NCBI GenBank assembly: GCA_028293745.1 | Contig: JAQGOF010000133.1 | Location: 1 to 33,322, forward strand | Direction of reading: 5' to 3' | Source: Gammaproteobacteria bacterium | GTDB lineage: Bacteria > Pseudomonadota > Gammaproteobacteria > Steroidobacterales > Steroidobacteraceae | Length of the DNA: 33,322 nt | Shown: piece after piece, positions 15,501-23,913 of the stretch | Numbering within the stretch: position 1 is the stretch's first letter | Layout: each line of letters starts with the position of its first letter | Translations under genes and position numbers: made by a program | Notes under the pieces: model-generated | Seen by the model: only the letters and a program-made list of their open reading frames with translations | What the model was told of the DNA's origin: nothing | Database searches by the model: none

Positions 15501-15550
15501 ATGCCCTCGTCAAATCAATGAGTTATGCGGTATTCGAAGAATTAACATGA
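15501..15550 (+). promoter_or_regulatory. Two coupled mini-ORFs leading into the L,D-transpeptidase
   Basis: The purine-rich ribosome site GGGAGGAGGGG (15483-15493) is correctly spaced for ATG 15501, which encodes MPSSNQ and stops at 15521. That stop overlaps a second ATG at 15518 (ATGA), which encodes MSYAVFEELT. Its stop in turn overlaps the transpeptidase ATG at 15547 (ATGA). Ribosomes may be handed along this chain, setting the level of the enzyme. Alternatively a GTG at 15493 in the transpeptidase frame starts an N-terminally longer protein. Confidence 0.4.
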
Positions 15551-16614
15551 AGCGCTGGATTGTAATGGTCTGGGTGCTCGCCGGGCTTTGCGGCCCTGCG
15601 GGAGCCACGGTGTTCGAGCTGCCCGAGAATGGGTCAGCGGTTTTCGGCACCGATGAGCGGGTCAAGTCGACCTACCAGGACACGTTGCTCGACATCGCGC
15701 GACGCTACAGCCTGGGATATGAGGAGATCATCCGCGCCAATCCGGGCGTTGACATGTGGCTGCCCGGTGAAGGCACCGACGTTCTCCTGCCGGGCAGACG
15801 AATCCTGCCGCCCGGTCCTCATGAGGGCGTGGTGGTCAATTTGCCCGAGCACCGGCTGTACTACTTTCCGAGAGCCAAGAAGGGCGAAAAGCCCGTCGTG
15901 ATCACCTACCCGGTGAGCATAGGCAAGATGGACTGGAGCACACCGCTTGGCGAGACGCACGTCATCTCCAAGCAGAAACATCCATCCTGGTATCCCCCGG
16001 AGTCGGTCCGCAAGGAGCACCTGGCGAACGGCGATCCGTTGCCGAAGGTGGTCCCGGCGGGTCCTGACAATCCCCTCGGCGACTTCGCCATGCGGCTCGC
16101 GGTAGGGGGCGGCTCTTACATGCTTCACGGGACCAACAACCCGATGGCGGTTGGAATGGCCATCACGCACGGCTGCATCCGTATGTACCCGGAGGACGTT
16201 GCAGCGCTGTTCCCGCTGGTGCCGGTGGGCACGAAGGTGTGGTTGATCAACGATCCGGTGAAGGTTGCATATGTCGATGGCGAGTTGCTGCTCGAAGCGC
16301 ATCCGCCGGTCGACAGTGAAGGGCAGACCACGGAGCCGAATCTGGACTTGCTGTCGCAGCTTCTGGACAAGGCTTTGGGCCAGGATACCGCGGCCATACA
16401 TTGGGACCTGGCGCGCGCGACCCTGCAGGCTGCGAATGGAATTCCCGCGGTAGTGGGTTTGCAGGCCCAGCTCGACCAACCGCCGGCGCCGGATGGAGCG
16501 CCGCCGAGCCCACCGAACGCGACACCGCCACCGGCCGCGGCGGCGGGCGCGCCGCCGCCTCCTGCAGCTGCGCCTGTCGCTTCAGTGCCCTCGCCGCCCA
16601 GCGGCAGGCGTTAG
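15547..16614 (+). CDS. L,D-transpeptidase (ErfK/YbiS/YcfS type, YkuD domain)
   Basis: 355-residue periplasmic enzyme that forms 3-3 peptidoglycan cross-links or attaches proteins to peptidoglycan through a catalytic cysteine. MKRWIVMVWVLAGLCGPAGA is a Sec signal peptide. A LysM-like segment follows (TLLDIARRYSLGYEEIIRAN to VLLPGRRILPPG). The YkuD domain starts at GVVVNLPEHRLYYF and carries SIGKMDWSTPLGETHVI and the active-site block SYMLHGTNNP...THGCIRMYPEDV, with the catalytic Cys in HGCIRM. The last 60 residues are Pro/Ala-rich and probably disordered. The ATG at 15547 gives a normal signal peptide but has only a weak GAAGAA site; a GTG at 15493 would add 18 basic residues. Its stop codon directly abuts the stop of the convergent yqjK-like gene. 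Confidence 0.9.
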   Translation: MKRWIVMVWVLAGLCGPAGATVFELPENGSAVFGTDERVKSTYQDTLLDIARRYSLGYEEIIRANPGVDMWLPGEGTDVLLPGRRILPPGPHEGVVVNLPEHRLYYFPRAKKGEKPVVITYPVSIGKMDWSTPLGETHVISKQKHPSWYPPESVRKEHLANGDPLPKVVPAGPDNPLGDFAMRLAVGGGSYMLHGTNNPMAVGMAITHGCIRMYPEDVAALFPLVPVGTKVWLINDPVKVAYVDGELLLEAHPPVDSEGQTTEPNLDLLSQLLDKALGQDTAAIHWDLARATLQAANGIPAVVGLQAQLDQPPAPDGAPPSPPNATPPPAAAAGAPPPPAAAPVASVPSPPSGRR

Positions 16615-16956
16615 TCACCCGCGTCGCGGGGTCTTGAGGCTGCGATAGACGGCCCGCAGTTGCGCAAGCATCCGGAGCACAGTCGTCGCCTTCGAGGCGA
16701 GCGCAACCAGTCCCGTAATCCACCCCACACCCGACAGCAACCGGCGGCGGCGAAGCATCAGCAACAACCCAACCAAACCTGCGATCCAGGTAAGCGGACT
16801 CTGTCCCCGCCCGCCCCTGGAACGCCGCGTCCACGCGGTGAGCTGTTCCGCGGGCCTGATCTGCGCCACCCGGTACGCAAGCTCCAACCGCTGCTCTTCA
16901 CACTTGTTCAGCAGAGCCCGGCGGCGCGCTTCCAACACTTCCAAGCGGCCGCTCAT
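16615..16956 (-). CDS. YqjK-like small membrane protein
   Basis: 113 residues. The N-terminal 40 are charged and helical (RLEVLEARRRALLNKCEEQRL). A hydrophobic stretch then follows (WIAGLVGLLLML), a cluster of arginines (RRRR), and a second weaker hydrophobic part. This layout, and its position as the last gene after YqjD- and YqjE-like genes, match the YqjK-like family; sequence identity alone would be weak evidence. The start overlaps the previous gene as ATGA. Function is unknown; the trio is thought to sit in the inner membrane and, in enterobacteria, is linked to stationary phase. Confidence 0.68.
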   Translation of the reverse strand: MSGRLEVLEARRRALLNKCEEQRLELAYRVAQIRPAEQLTAWTRRSRGGRGQSPLTWIAGLVGLLLMLRRRRLLSGVGWITGLVALASKATTVLRMLAQLRAVYRSLKTPRRG

Positions 16957-17375
16957 GGGTTTCCACTCACACGACGTTGATCAGTCTCGAGCTGCTGGAG
17001 CGTGCCCTCCAGCATGGCGGGCCGCCCTTTGAACGTGCGGCTGGCGATATAACCGAACACTACGGCCAGCACGACAAACAGCCCGGCGCCGGACAGGACT
17101 CCCGCCATCCTATGGGTATCCCACAACGCGGCGACCACCGCCACGACCGCGAAGGCAAGCGCCAACAAGGCGCACGCCAATGCCGCCAGAGCCCACAGCA
17201 CCATCCGGATGGTCCGCAGCACAAAGATCTCGGCCTCGACCGCCGCGAGATCCAGTCGAGTCCGAACCGCCTCGATCACGCTCTCGAACAAACCACGGAA
17301 TATTCCGGTGTAACCGGCGTGGCCGGATTGACCCCTGTGCTCCGTCTCGTGATCGGTGGCGGTCTCCTCCGTCAT
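16953..17375 (-). CDS. yqjE: YqjE-like membrane protein (phage-holin-3_6 superfamily)
   Basis: 140-residue inner-membrane protein. The first 25 residues are hydrophilic. Then comes the family's helix GLFESVIEAVRTRLDLAAVEAE, followed by two membrane segments (MVLWALAALACALLALAFAV and VLSGAGLFVVLAVVFGYIA). The C-terminus is charged (LQQLETDQRR). This is the usual form of YqjE/holin-superfamily III proteins, which are host genes despite the holin name. It overlaps both neighbours by 4 bases (ATGA) and so belongs to one transcript with the YqjD-like and YqjK-like genes. Confidence 0.82.
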   Translation of the reverse strand: MTEETATDHETEHRGQSGHAGYTGIFRGLFESVIEAVRTRLDLAAVEAEIFVLRTIRMVLWALAALACALLALAFAVVAVVAALWDTHRMAGVLSGAGLFVVLAVVFGYIASRTFKGRPAMLEGTLQQLETDQRRVSGNP

Positions 17376-17662
17376 TTGCGTCCCATGAGAAGCCCGACGA
17401 ACAACGCGATTCCCCCCACAACGGCAATCGCCTTCCAGGGGTTGTCTTCGACATACTCGCCGACCACGCGGGCGCGCCCCGTCAGATCGCGCTCCACGGA
17501 TTTCAGCCGGCTGCGCACCGCCCGCAGCGATTCCTCGGCACGGTCGCGCGCTTCGGAGGCCTTTTCACCCGCGACGCCTGCCGTGGCGCGCAACAACTCT
17601 TCGGCGTCGCTGACGAGGGACTGCAGGTCATCGGCCAGTCTGCCAACATTGAGCTCGCTCAT
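17372..17662 (-). CDS. yqjD: YqjD/ElaB/DUF883-family membrane-anchored protein
   Basis: 96 residues. A long amphipathic helix (DDLQSLVSDAEELLRATAGV to RAVRSRLKSVERDL) precedes one C-terminal membrane helix with the family's signature DNPWKAIAVVGGIALFVGLLMGRK (in parts: DNPWKA, then GGIALFVGLL). In E. coli, YqjD anchors ribosomes to the membrane in stationary phase; transfer of that role here is inference. The ATG at 17662 has AGGAG 7 bases before it; an open frame 15 codons longer lacks such a site. It heads the yqjD-yqjE-yqjK cluster and lies 66 bases after acetate kinase on the same strand. Confidence 0.88.
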   Translation of the reverse strand: MSELNVGRLADDLQSLVSDAEELLRATAGVAGEKASEARDRAEESLRAVRSRLKSVERDLTGRARVVGEYVEDNPWKAIAVVGGIALFVGLLMGRK

Positions 17663-17728
17663 TTCATCGCTCCTGATAATCGGTATACACGTAAGTCCTG
17701 AAGGCAAGCATCGTTCCCGGACAAGCTG

Positions 17729-18868
17729 CTATGTAGTCATTATTGCCAGTGCCGCTCCAGCCAGGACGCGTTCTTCTTCTGCGGGGATCACGTATACCCT
17801 GACTGGCTGTCTCGAGGTATCGATGCGGGCCTCCTGCCCCCGCGCGGCATCATTAGCCGTCGCATCCAGTTCGATTCCTGCCCAGCCCATGCCCGCAAGC
17901 ATACGCTGCCGGACCGCCGGAACGTGCTCACCGACGCCCCCGCCAAAGACGATCCCATCGCAGCCGCCCAGGACAGCAAGGTAGGCGCCGATGTACTTGC
18001 GGGCCCGGTAACAGTACAGGTCCACGGCAAATTGCGCTTGCGGCGCGGGGTCGGCCGCCAACTTGCCCAGCTCAGTGGCCCCACCTGACAGGCCGAAGAC
18101 ACCGGATTCGTGATTCAGCAGCGCAATAATCTCGTCTGAACTCTTCCGCAGCCGTTTCTCCAGATAGGGCACGACCGCGGGGTCGATGTCGCCGGACCGT
18201 GTTCCCATCACCAAGCCTTCCAGCGGCGAGAAGCCCATGGAGGTATCCAACGGTTTACCGCGCTCGATCGCTGCCGCGGAAACGCCTCCACCCATCTGTA
18301 AAGTAATGACTCTGCCGCCGAGTGGCAGGTCGGGATTTAACTGTGACCAGCGCCTCCAAAGTGCCTCGTGTGCAAGTCCATGAAACCCGTACCGGCGGAC
18401 TCCCTCATCGACTCCATAACGGCTTGCAAGTGCGTATTCACCGGCCACGCGCGGCAGAGAGGAAAAGAACACGGTGTCGAACGCTGCAACCTGCGCGACA
18501 TCCGGGCCAGCAACACTGCAAGCGGCTTCGATCCACTCCACGGCTTTCGGATTATGCAGCGGCGCGAGCTCGGACAGCGCCTGGATGCCTCTCAATACGC
18601 TCGAATCGATCCTGACCGGAGCTGTGAAACGCCTCCCGCCATGCACCACGCGATGCGCCATTGCAGCAGGTGCCGCCCGAAGTTTCGCGAGAAACTGGGT
18701 TAGTACCTCGCGCGGCACGAGATGCTCGCCCGTCACATGATCGTGTGAAATTTGTGTGACATCGTCCTGCGAGCGGGCCTCGAAGGCTGCGAGCTTCACG
18801 GACGTGCTGCCACTATTGACCGTCACGACGATGCAAGGCCGATCGGAATGTTTCGTGCTACACACCAC
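17729..18868 (-). CDS. ackA: Acetate kinase
   Basis: 379 residues. It interconverts acetyl phosphate + ADP and acetate + ATP. Family motifs are present in order: [10 protein letters not shown] near the N-terminus, MAHRVVHGG (substrate-binding Arg), AAFDTVFF (catalytic Asp), [11 protein letters not shown] (His; the usual form is GFHGTSH), [25 protein letters not shown] region with the catalytic Arg of [13 protein letters not shown], and the C-terminal EEERVL. It is about 20 residues shorter than classical AckA. The neighbour makes acetyl phosphate, so here the enzyme most likely recovers ATP from the phosphoketolase reaction rather than working with phosphotransacetylase, which is absent. The start is a GTG at 18868 (or 18865) after AAGGA; only 40 bases separate it from the divergent phosphoketolase. 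Confidence 0.9.
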   Translation of the reverse strand: MVCSTKHSDRPCIVVTVNSGSTSVKLAAFEARSQDDVTQISHDHVTGEHLVPREVLTQFLAKLRAAPAAMAHRVVHGGRRFTAPVRIDSSVLRGIQALSELAPLHNPKAVEWIEAACSVAGPDVAQVAAFDTVFFSSLPRVAGEYALASRYGVDEGVRRYGFHGLAHEALWRRWSQLNPDLPLGGRVITLQMGGGVSAAAIERGKPLDTSMGFSPLEGLVMGTRSGDIDPAVVPYLEKRLRKSSDEIIALLNHESGVFGLSGGATELGKLAADPAPQAQFAVDLYCYRARKYIGAYLAVLGGCDGIVFGGGVGEHVPAVRQRMLAGMGWAGIELDATANDAARGQEARIDTSRQPVRVYVIPAEEERVLAGAALAIMTT

Positions 18869-18908
18869 GTTTCCTTGTCTGCGTCGAGCAATTCACGAGG
18901 GACCCGCC

Positions 18909-21317
18909 ATGTCCGCCGCAAGTGACTCCCATGCTGGGCCATTGTCGGCCGTAGAGCTGAAACGTATCCATGCCTGGTGGCGGGCGGCCAACTACGTGGC
19001 GGCAGGCCAGATCTATCTGCTCGACAACCCGCTGCTGCGCGAGCCGCTGACGCTCGAGCACGTGAAGCCGAGATTGCTGGGACACTGGGGAACAACTCCC
19101 GGCATCAATTTCGTCTACGCGCATCTGAATAGAATCATTGTCGCCCGCGACCGCAATGTACTCGCAATCATCGGTCCCGGGCATGGCGGGCCCGCCCTGG
19201 TGGCCAACACCTACCTGGAGGGCAGCTACACCGAGATGTATCCGGACATCAGGCAGAACGAGGCGGGCTTGAAACGCCTGTTCAAGCAATTCTCGTTTCC
19301 CGGCGGGATTCCCAGCCACTGCGCACCGGATGTACCCGGCTCGATCAACGAAGGCGGCGAGCTCGGATATTCGCTGTCGCATGCCTTCGGCGCCGCCTTC
19401 GACAACCCCAGCCTGCTGGTTGCCTGCATCATCGGGGACGGGGAGGCCGAGACCGGGCCGCTCGCCACCGCGTGGCATTCAAACAAGTTTCTCAACCCGG
19501 CGCGCGACGGCGCCGTGCTGCCCATCCTGCACCTGAACGGCTACAAGATTGCCAACCCAACCGTGTTGGCGCGAATTCCGCGCAGCGAGCTCGAGAGCCT
19601 GCTGAGCGGCTATGGCTGGGAGCCCTTTTTTGTCTCGGGCCACGAGCCCGATTCCATGCACCAGCAGATGGCGGCTACCCTGGACCGCATCCTCGACCGG
19701 ATCGACCGCATTCAACGCGAAGCCCGGTCGCCCGGCGCAACGCCCGTACGCCCGCGCTGGCCGATGATCGTTCTCGAGAGCCCGAAGGGCTGGACAGGCC
19801 CGAAAGTCGTGGACGGCCAGAAAGTCGAGGGCACGTGGCGCGCGCACCAGGTACCCCTCGCAGGTCTTGCATCCAACCCGGAGCACTTGCGCATGTTGGA
19901 GCAATGGCTGCGCAGCTATCACCCCGAGGAGCTGTTCGATGACGAGGGCGCGCCAGTACCGCTCGTACGCGAATCCAGCCCCGCGGGAGCGCGTCGAATG
20001 GGAGCAAACCCGCACGCAAATGGCGGTACGCTGCTGCGGGACCTGGACCTGCCGGACATTCGCAAATATGCGGCCCGCGTGACGCGCCCCGGCGCCGATA
20101 TGGCCGAGTCCACCAGGCTGCTCGGCGCCTGGCTGCGCGATGTCTTCAGGCTCAATGCCGAGGCGAGCAACTTCCGCATGTGGGGACCCGATGAGACCAG
20201 CTCAAACCGCCTGGATGCGGTGTTTGAAACGACGCAACGCACCTGGATGGCGGAACTCGAGCCTGGGGACACGCATCTTGCCGTGGACGGACGCGTCATG
20301 GAGGTGCTGTCCGAGCACCAGTGCCAGGGGTGGCTCGAGGGCTACCTGCTGTCGGGGCGGCATGGGCTGTTCAGTTGCTATGAGGCTTTCATCCACATCG
20401 TGGACTCGATGTTCAACCAGCACGCGAAGTGGTTGGAGGCCTGCAGGCGGATTCCCTGGCGCCGCAGCGTGGCTTCACTCAATTATCTGCTGACATCGCA
20501 CGTCTGGCGCCAGGATCACAATGGCTTCTCGCATCAGGACCCGGGCTTCATCGATGTCGTGTGCAACAAGAAGGCGGACGTCGTTCGCGTCTATCTGCCC
20601 CCCGATGGCAACACTCTGCTGTGCGTTGCCGATCAATGTCTGCGCAGCCGTGACCTCGTGAACGTGATTATCGCCGGCAAACAGCCCGAGGCGCAGTGGC
20701 TGGACCTTGATTCGGCTTACAGGCATTGCGCCGTGGGCATCGGTATCTTCGACTGGGCGAGCAACGATTCGGATGGCGACCCGGACGTCGTAATGGCCTG
20801 TGCGGGCGATGTTCCAACGATGGAGACTCTGGCTGCCGTGAGCCTGTTGCGACAACACGCTCCGGAACTGAAGGTGCGGGTAGTCAATGTCGTAGACCTG
20901 ATGACCTTGCAGCCCAGGGAAGAGCACCCACACGGATTGACCAACGGCGAGTTCGATGCTTTGTTCACGACGGACAAGCCGGTCCTGTTTGCGTTCCATG
21001 GCTATCCCTGGCTGATCCATCGGCTCACGTACCGTCGTAAGAACCACGACAATCTGCACGTGCGTGGCTACAAGGAGGAGGGTACGACCACGACTCCTTT
21101 TGACATGGTCGTGCGCAACGACCTGGATCGATTCCACCTCGTCATGGACGTCGTGGACCGTGTTCCGAAGCTAGGCTATCGGGCAGCGTATCTGCGCCAG
21201 CTGATGCGCGGGAAGCTCACCGACCACAAGCACTACATCGTCCAGCGCGGAGAGGACATGCCGGAGGTGCGGGACTGGGTCTGGCAGGAGGCTCGTGACG
21301 AAAGTGGGGCAAGGTAA
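18909..21317 (+). CDS. xfp: Xylulose-5-phosphate/fructose-6-phosphate phosphoketolase
   Basis: 802-residue thiamine-diphosphate enzyme. It splits xylulose 5-phosphate or fructose 6-phosphate with phosphate into acetyl phosphate and glyceraldehyde 3-phosphate or erythrose 4-phosphate. Family marks include [75 protein letters not shown], and the ThDP/Mg motif [19 protein letters not shown]. Further on are [15 protein letters not shown] and the C-terminal [19 protein letters not shown]. Length is normal. The ATG at 18909 has GAGGG 7 bases before it; the open frame upstream runs antisense through acetate kinase and was discarded. It is divergent from acetate kinase and is followed by transaldolase on the same strand. 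Confidence 0.95.
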   Translation: MSAASDSHAGPLSAVELKRIHAWWRAANYVAAGQIYLLDNPLLREPLTLEHVKPRLLGHWGTTPGINFVYAHLNRIIVARDRNVLAIIGPGHGGPALVANTYLEGSYTEMYPDIRQNEAGLKRLFKQFSFPGGIPSHCAPDVPGSINEGGELGYSLSHAFGAAFDNPSLLVACIIGDGEAETGPLATAWHSNKFLNPARDGAVLPILHLNGYKIANPTVLARIPRSELESLLSGYGWEPFFVSGHEPDSMHQQMAATLDRILDRIDRIQREARSPGATPVRPRWPMIVLESPKGWTGPKVVDGQKVEGTWRAHQVPLAGLASNPEHLRMLEQWLRSYHPEELFDDEGAPVPLVRESSPAGARRMGANPHANGGTLLRDLDLPDIRKYAARVTRPGADMAESTRLLGAWLRDVFRLNAEASNFRMWGPDETSSNRLDAVFETTQRTWMAELEPGDTHLAVDGRVMEVLSEHQCQGWLEGYLLSGRHGLFSCYEAFIHIVDSMFNQHAKWLEACRRIPWRRSVASLNYLLTSHVWRQDHNGFSHQDPGFIDVVCNKKADVVRVYLPPDGNTLLCVADQCLRSRDLVNVIIAGKQPEAQWLDLDSAYRHCAVGIGIFDWASNDSDGDPDVVMACAGDVPTMETLAAVSLLRQHAPELKVRVVNVVDLMTLQPREEHPHGLTNGEFDALFTTDKPVLFAFHGYPWLIHRLTYRRKNHDNLHVRGYKEEGTTTTPFDMVVRNDLDRFHLVMDVVDRVPKLGYRAAYLRQLMRGKLTDHKHYIVQRGEDMPEVRDWVWQEARDESGAR

Positions 21318-21420
21318 TCCCGCCCACCGGGTGCGACTACCCCAAAGGAGTCTCGCATCTGCAATGGCCAAGTAGGACAATCTGAGCTTCGAATTGTCCT
21401 CAATACTGCAGGTGAGTACC

Positions 21421-22530
21421 GTGGCAACCAATCCGCTCCTGGAGCTGCACAAACTGGGTCAGAGCATCTGGCTGGATGATATTGGCCGCAAGATGCTGGC
21501 CGACGGCAGTCTCGCCAGGCTCATCCGGGAAGATGCGATTGCGGGCGTGACCTCCAATCCGGCCATCCTCGCCCATTCCATCACCAGCGACCCTCTATAT
21601 GCCCAGGCAATCAAGGAGCTCTTGCCCAAGGTCTCGGGCAGCATGGCGTTGTACGAAGCGCTGGCGATCGACGACCTGCGCGCCGCGGCCGATCTGTTCC
21701 GGCCGCTCTACGACTCGGTGCAGGGCCGCGACGGTTTCGTGAGCCTCGAGGTCTCGCCGCATCTCGCCTATGACACTGCCGGTAGCATCGAGGAGGGACG
21801 GCGGCTGTGGGGCCGCCTCGACCGCGTCAATGCTTTCATCAAGATTCCGGGGACGGAGCCGGGCATCGCTGCCATTCGCCAGCTCATCACCGACGGCATC
21901 AATGTCAATGTGACACTGTTGTTTTCCCCCGAGCGGTATCGGGCGGTAGCCCATGCGTATTGTGATGGGTTGGAGGCGCGGCTCGCCGCGAAGAAGCCCA
22001 TCGATCGCGTCGCCTCGGTTGCGAGCTTCTTCCTCAGCCGGATCGACAGTAACGTCGATCCCAAGTTGGACAAGCTGGCCGCCGCCGGGCAGTCGGCCGC
22101 AAAGGCGCTGCGGGGCCAGGCGGCCATCGCGAATGCCGCGCATGCCTACCAGATCTACGAAGAGCTCATCGCCTCACCCCGCTGGCAGGCTCTGGCAAAT
22201 GCCGGCGCCCGCCCGCAACGCCTGCTGTGGGCATCCACTTCGGCCAAGGACAAGGCCTACAGCCCGATCAAGTACGTGGAGGAGCTCATTGCCCCCGAGA
22301 CCGTGAACACGGCGCCGCTGGAAACGATCAACGCCTATCGGCAGATGGGCCACCCTGAGGAGAGTCTCAAGCGCCATCTCGCCGATTCCAGCCGCATCCG
22401 CGATGGGCTCAACAAGCTCGGCATCGATCTGGAAGACGTGGCGCAGGAGTTGGAGAACGAGGCCGTGCGCAAATTCGTCGAGCCGTTCGACAAGCTGCAG
22501 GGATGGCTGGAAGAGCGGCGCGCGTCCTAG
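21421..22530 (+). CDS. tal: Transaldolase
   Basis: 369 residues of the longer, actinobacterial/cyanobacterial-type transaldolase. It moves a dihydroxyacetone unit between sugar phosphates. NPLLELHKLGQSIWLDDIGR starts the barrel; VTSNPAIL, FVSLEVSPHLAYDT and NAFIKIPGT follow. The Lys of IKIPGT forms the Schiff base. INVNVTLLFSPERY, VASFFLSRID and LLWASTSAKD complete the family pattern. A GTG at 21421 was chosen because AGGTG lies 6 bases before it; a GTG at 21412 and a TTG at 21394 are in frame. An 8-base inverted repeat (aggacaat/attgtcct, 21374-21400) lies in the leader. It follows phosphoketolase by 103 bases and would process its sugar products. Its stop overlaps that of glgC tail to tail as CTAG. 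Confidence 0.93.
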   Translation: MATNPLLELHKLGQSIWLDDIGRKMLADGSLARLIREDAIAGVTSNPAILAHSITSDPLYAQAIKELLPKVSGSMALYEALAIDDLRAAADLFRPLYDSVQGRDGFVSLEVSPHLAYDTAGSIEEGRRLWGRLDRVNAFIKIPGTEPGIAAIRQLITDGINVNVTLLFSPERYRAVAHAYCDGLEARLAAKKPIDRVASVASFFLSRIDSNVDPKLDKLAAAGQSAAKALRGQAAIANAAHAYQIYEELIASPRWQALANAGARPQRLLWASTSAKDKAYSPIKYVEELIAPETVNTAPLETINAYRQMGHPEESLKRHLADSSRIRDGLNKLGIDLEDVAQELENEAVRKFVEPFDKLQGWLEERRAS

Positions 22531-23870
22531 GCCACCGAGCGCAGATCGCCGGCGGGCTTGGGTGTCAGGAACGCGTCGCCCGCGAGGAGGGTCACTGTGC
22601 GCTCCTCGCCAGCGTCGCTCGCTGCGCGCATGAGATCGGTCCGCGGACCCATGAGGTCCGTCGCCGGGCCCGTGACGTCGGTCGCGGCGCCTACGACGTT
22701 GGTGTATGCGCCCACAACCGTGCCGTCGGGAATCTGCATCCCTGCATCAATGATCACGCGCCGCAACCGGCAGTTTGAGCCGATGCGTGCGCCCGGCAAT
22801 ACAACAGCTTCGTCAAGGGTCGAGCCTGCGCCAATCTGCACATTACTCGACAGCACGCTGTTGGTTACCGCCGCACCGCGGATGACGACGCCGCCTGCCA
22901 ATAGAGAGTTGGCCACCGAGCCCTGGCGCGCCGAATCGAACAGCAGTCGGGCCGGTGGCAACGGCTCAGGCAAAGTCATGATGGGCCACGCCGGGTCGTA
23001 GAGATCGATGGGCGGCTCGGGGACGAGCAGCTCCATGTGCGCCTGCCAGTATGCCTGCAGCGTACCGACATCCCGCCAGTAGCTTGGCCGGCCGCTGGCA
23101 TCGACGAAGGGATGCGCTACAACATGATCTTCACGCACTGCGGCCGGAAGAATGTCGCGCCCGAAGTCATGGGCCGAGTCGAGGTTGCACGCATCGAGCC
23201 GCAAGCGATCGGCGAGATACCCGGTCGTGAACACGTAGACACCCATCGAAGCGAGCACAGTATCGTGGGTGGATCCCAGGGTTTCGGGCGCTGGCTTCTC
23301 GATGAAGCTGCGCACGCGATGACCCGTGTCGACGCCGAGCACTCCGAACGAGCTTGCCTCCTCCATGGGTACCGGAACGCAGGCCACCGTTACATCGGCG
23401 CCACTCCTGGCATGTCGCTCGACGAGTTTGCGGTAATCCATCTTGTAAATGTGATCGCCCGCAAGCACCAACGTGTAACGACTACGTTGTGCAAGCACGA
23501 GATCGAGATTCTGGTGCACGGCATCAGCGGTACCCGCGTACCACCCTTTGTGCAGTCGTTGCTGCGCAGGCCATACGTCTACAAACTCCCCAAGAGGTTT
23601 GGCGAGAAAACTCCAGCCAGCCGTGATGTGATTGATGAGTGTCTGCGCTTTGTACTGGGTGAGCACCGCGATGCGGCGTAGACCGGAGTTGACGCAGTTT
23701 GACAACGTGAAGTCGATGTTGCGGAAGTGTCCGCCAAACGCAATGGCGGGCTTGCACTGCCAGCGTGTGAGCCCGCCGAGTCGGGTACCGTTGCCGCCCG
23801 CCAGCACGAGTGCAAAAGTCTCGGCTGTCAGATCCCCGTCAGTGACATTCCTGGAATTCATGGCGTGCAT
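22527..23870 (-). CDS. glgC: Glucose-1-phosphate adenylyltransferase (ADP-glucose pyrophosphorylase)
   Basis: 447-residue enzyme making ADP-glucose from glucose 1-phosphate and ATP, the committed step of bacterial glycogen synthesis. The nucleotidyltransferase part shows LVLAGGNGTRLGGLTRWQCKPA, RNIDFTLSNCVNSGLRRI, GWYAGTADAVHQNL, LVLAGDHIYKMDY and SFIEKP. The C-terminal left-handed beta-helix covers about residues 300-390 (NSVLSSNVQIGAG, VVLPGARIGSNCRLRRVIID). Between the last helix turn (IPDGTVVG) and the C-terminal tail, the protein carries five degenerate 7-residue repeats at residues 387-421, where the usual enzyme has a short stretch. The start is ATG 23870 or the ATG three codons on; neither has a strong ribosome site. 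It follows a LysR gene by 43 bases on the same strand. Confidence 0.93.
   Translation of the reverse strand: MHAMNSRNVTDGDLTAETFALVLAGGNGTRLGGLTRWQCKPAIAFGGHFRNIDFTLSNCVNSGLRRIAVLTQYKAQTLINHITAGWSFLAKPLGEFVDVWPAQQRLHKGWYAGTADAVHQNLDLVLAQRSRYTLVLAGDHIYKMDYRKLVERHARSGADVTVACVPVPMEEASSFGVLGVDTGHRVRSFIEKPAPETLGSTHDTVLASMGVYVFTTGYLADRLRLDACNLDSAHDFGRDILPAAVREDHVVAHPFVDASGRPSYWRDVGTLQAYWQAHMELLVPEPPIDLYDPAWPIMTLPEPLPPARLLFDSARQGSVANSLLAGGVVIRGAAVTNSVLSSNVQIGAGSTLDEAVVLPGARIGSNCRLRRVIIDAGMQIPDGTVVGAYTNVVGAATDVTGPATDLMGPRTDLMRAASDAGEERTVTLLAGDAFLTPKPAGDLRSVA
22608..22712 (-). repeat. Degenerate 21-base tandem repeat within glgC
   Basis: Five in-frame 21-base units encode GAYTNVV, GAATDVT, GPATDLM, GPRTDLM and RAASDAG (consensus G-A/P-x-T-D-V/L-x). 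The first unit overlaps what looks like native GlgC sequence, so the array seems to have expanded from it. The third and fourth units are the most alike. The reading frame is kept. Confidence 0.75.
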
Positions 23871-23913
23871 TCTGGGTTGAAATTCGAGCCCGCGAGAATC
23901 GCAAGAAGTGTTC

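Noticed and set aside
22527-22530. CTAG stop overlap of tal and glgC as a possible frameshift
   Set aside because: Both proteins have complete, family-typical C-termini; the overlap is just tight tail-to-tail packing.
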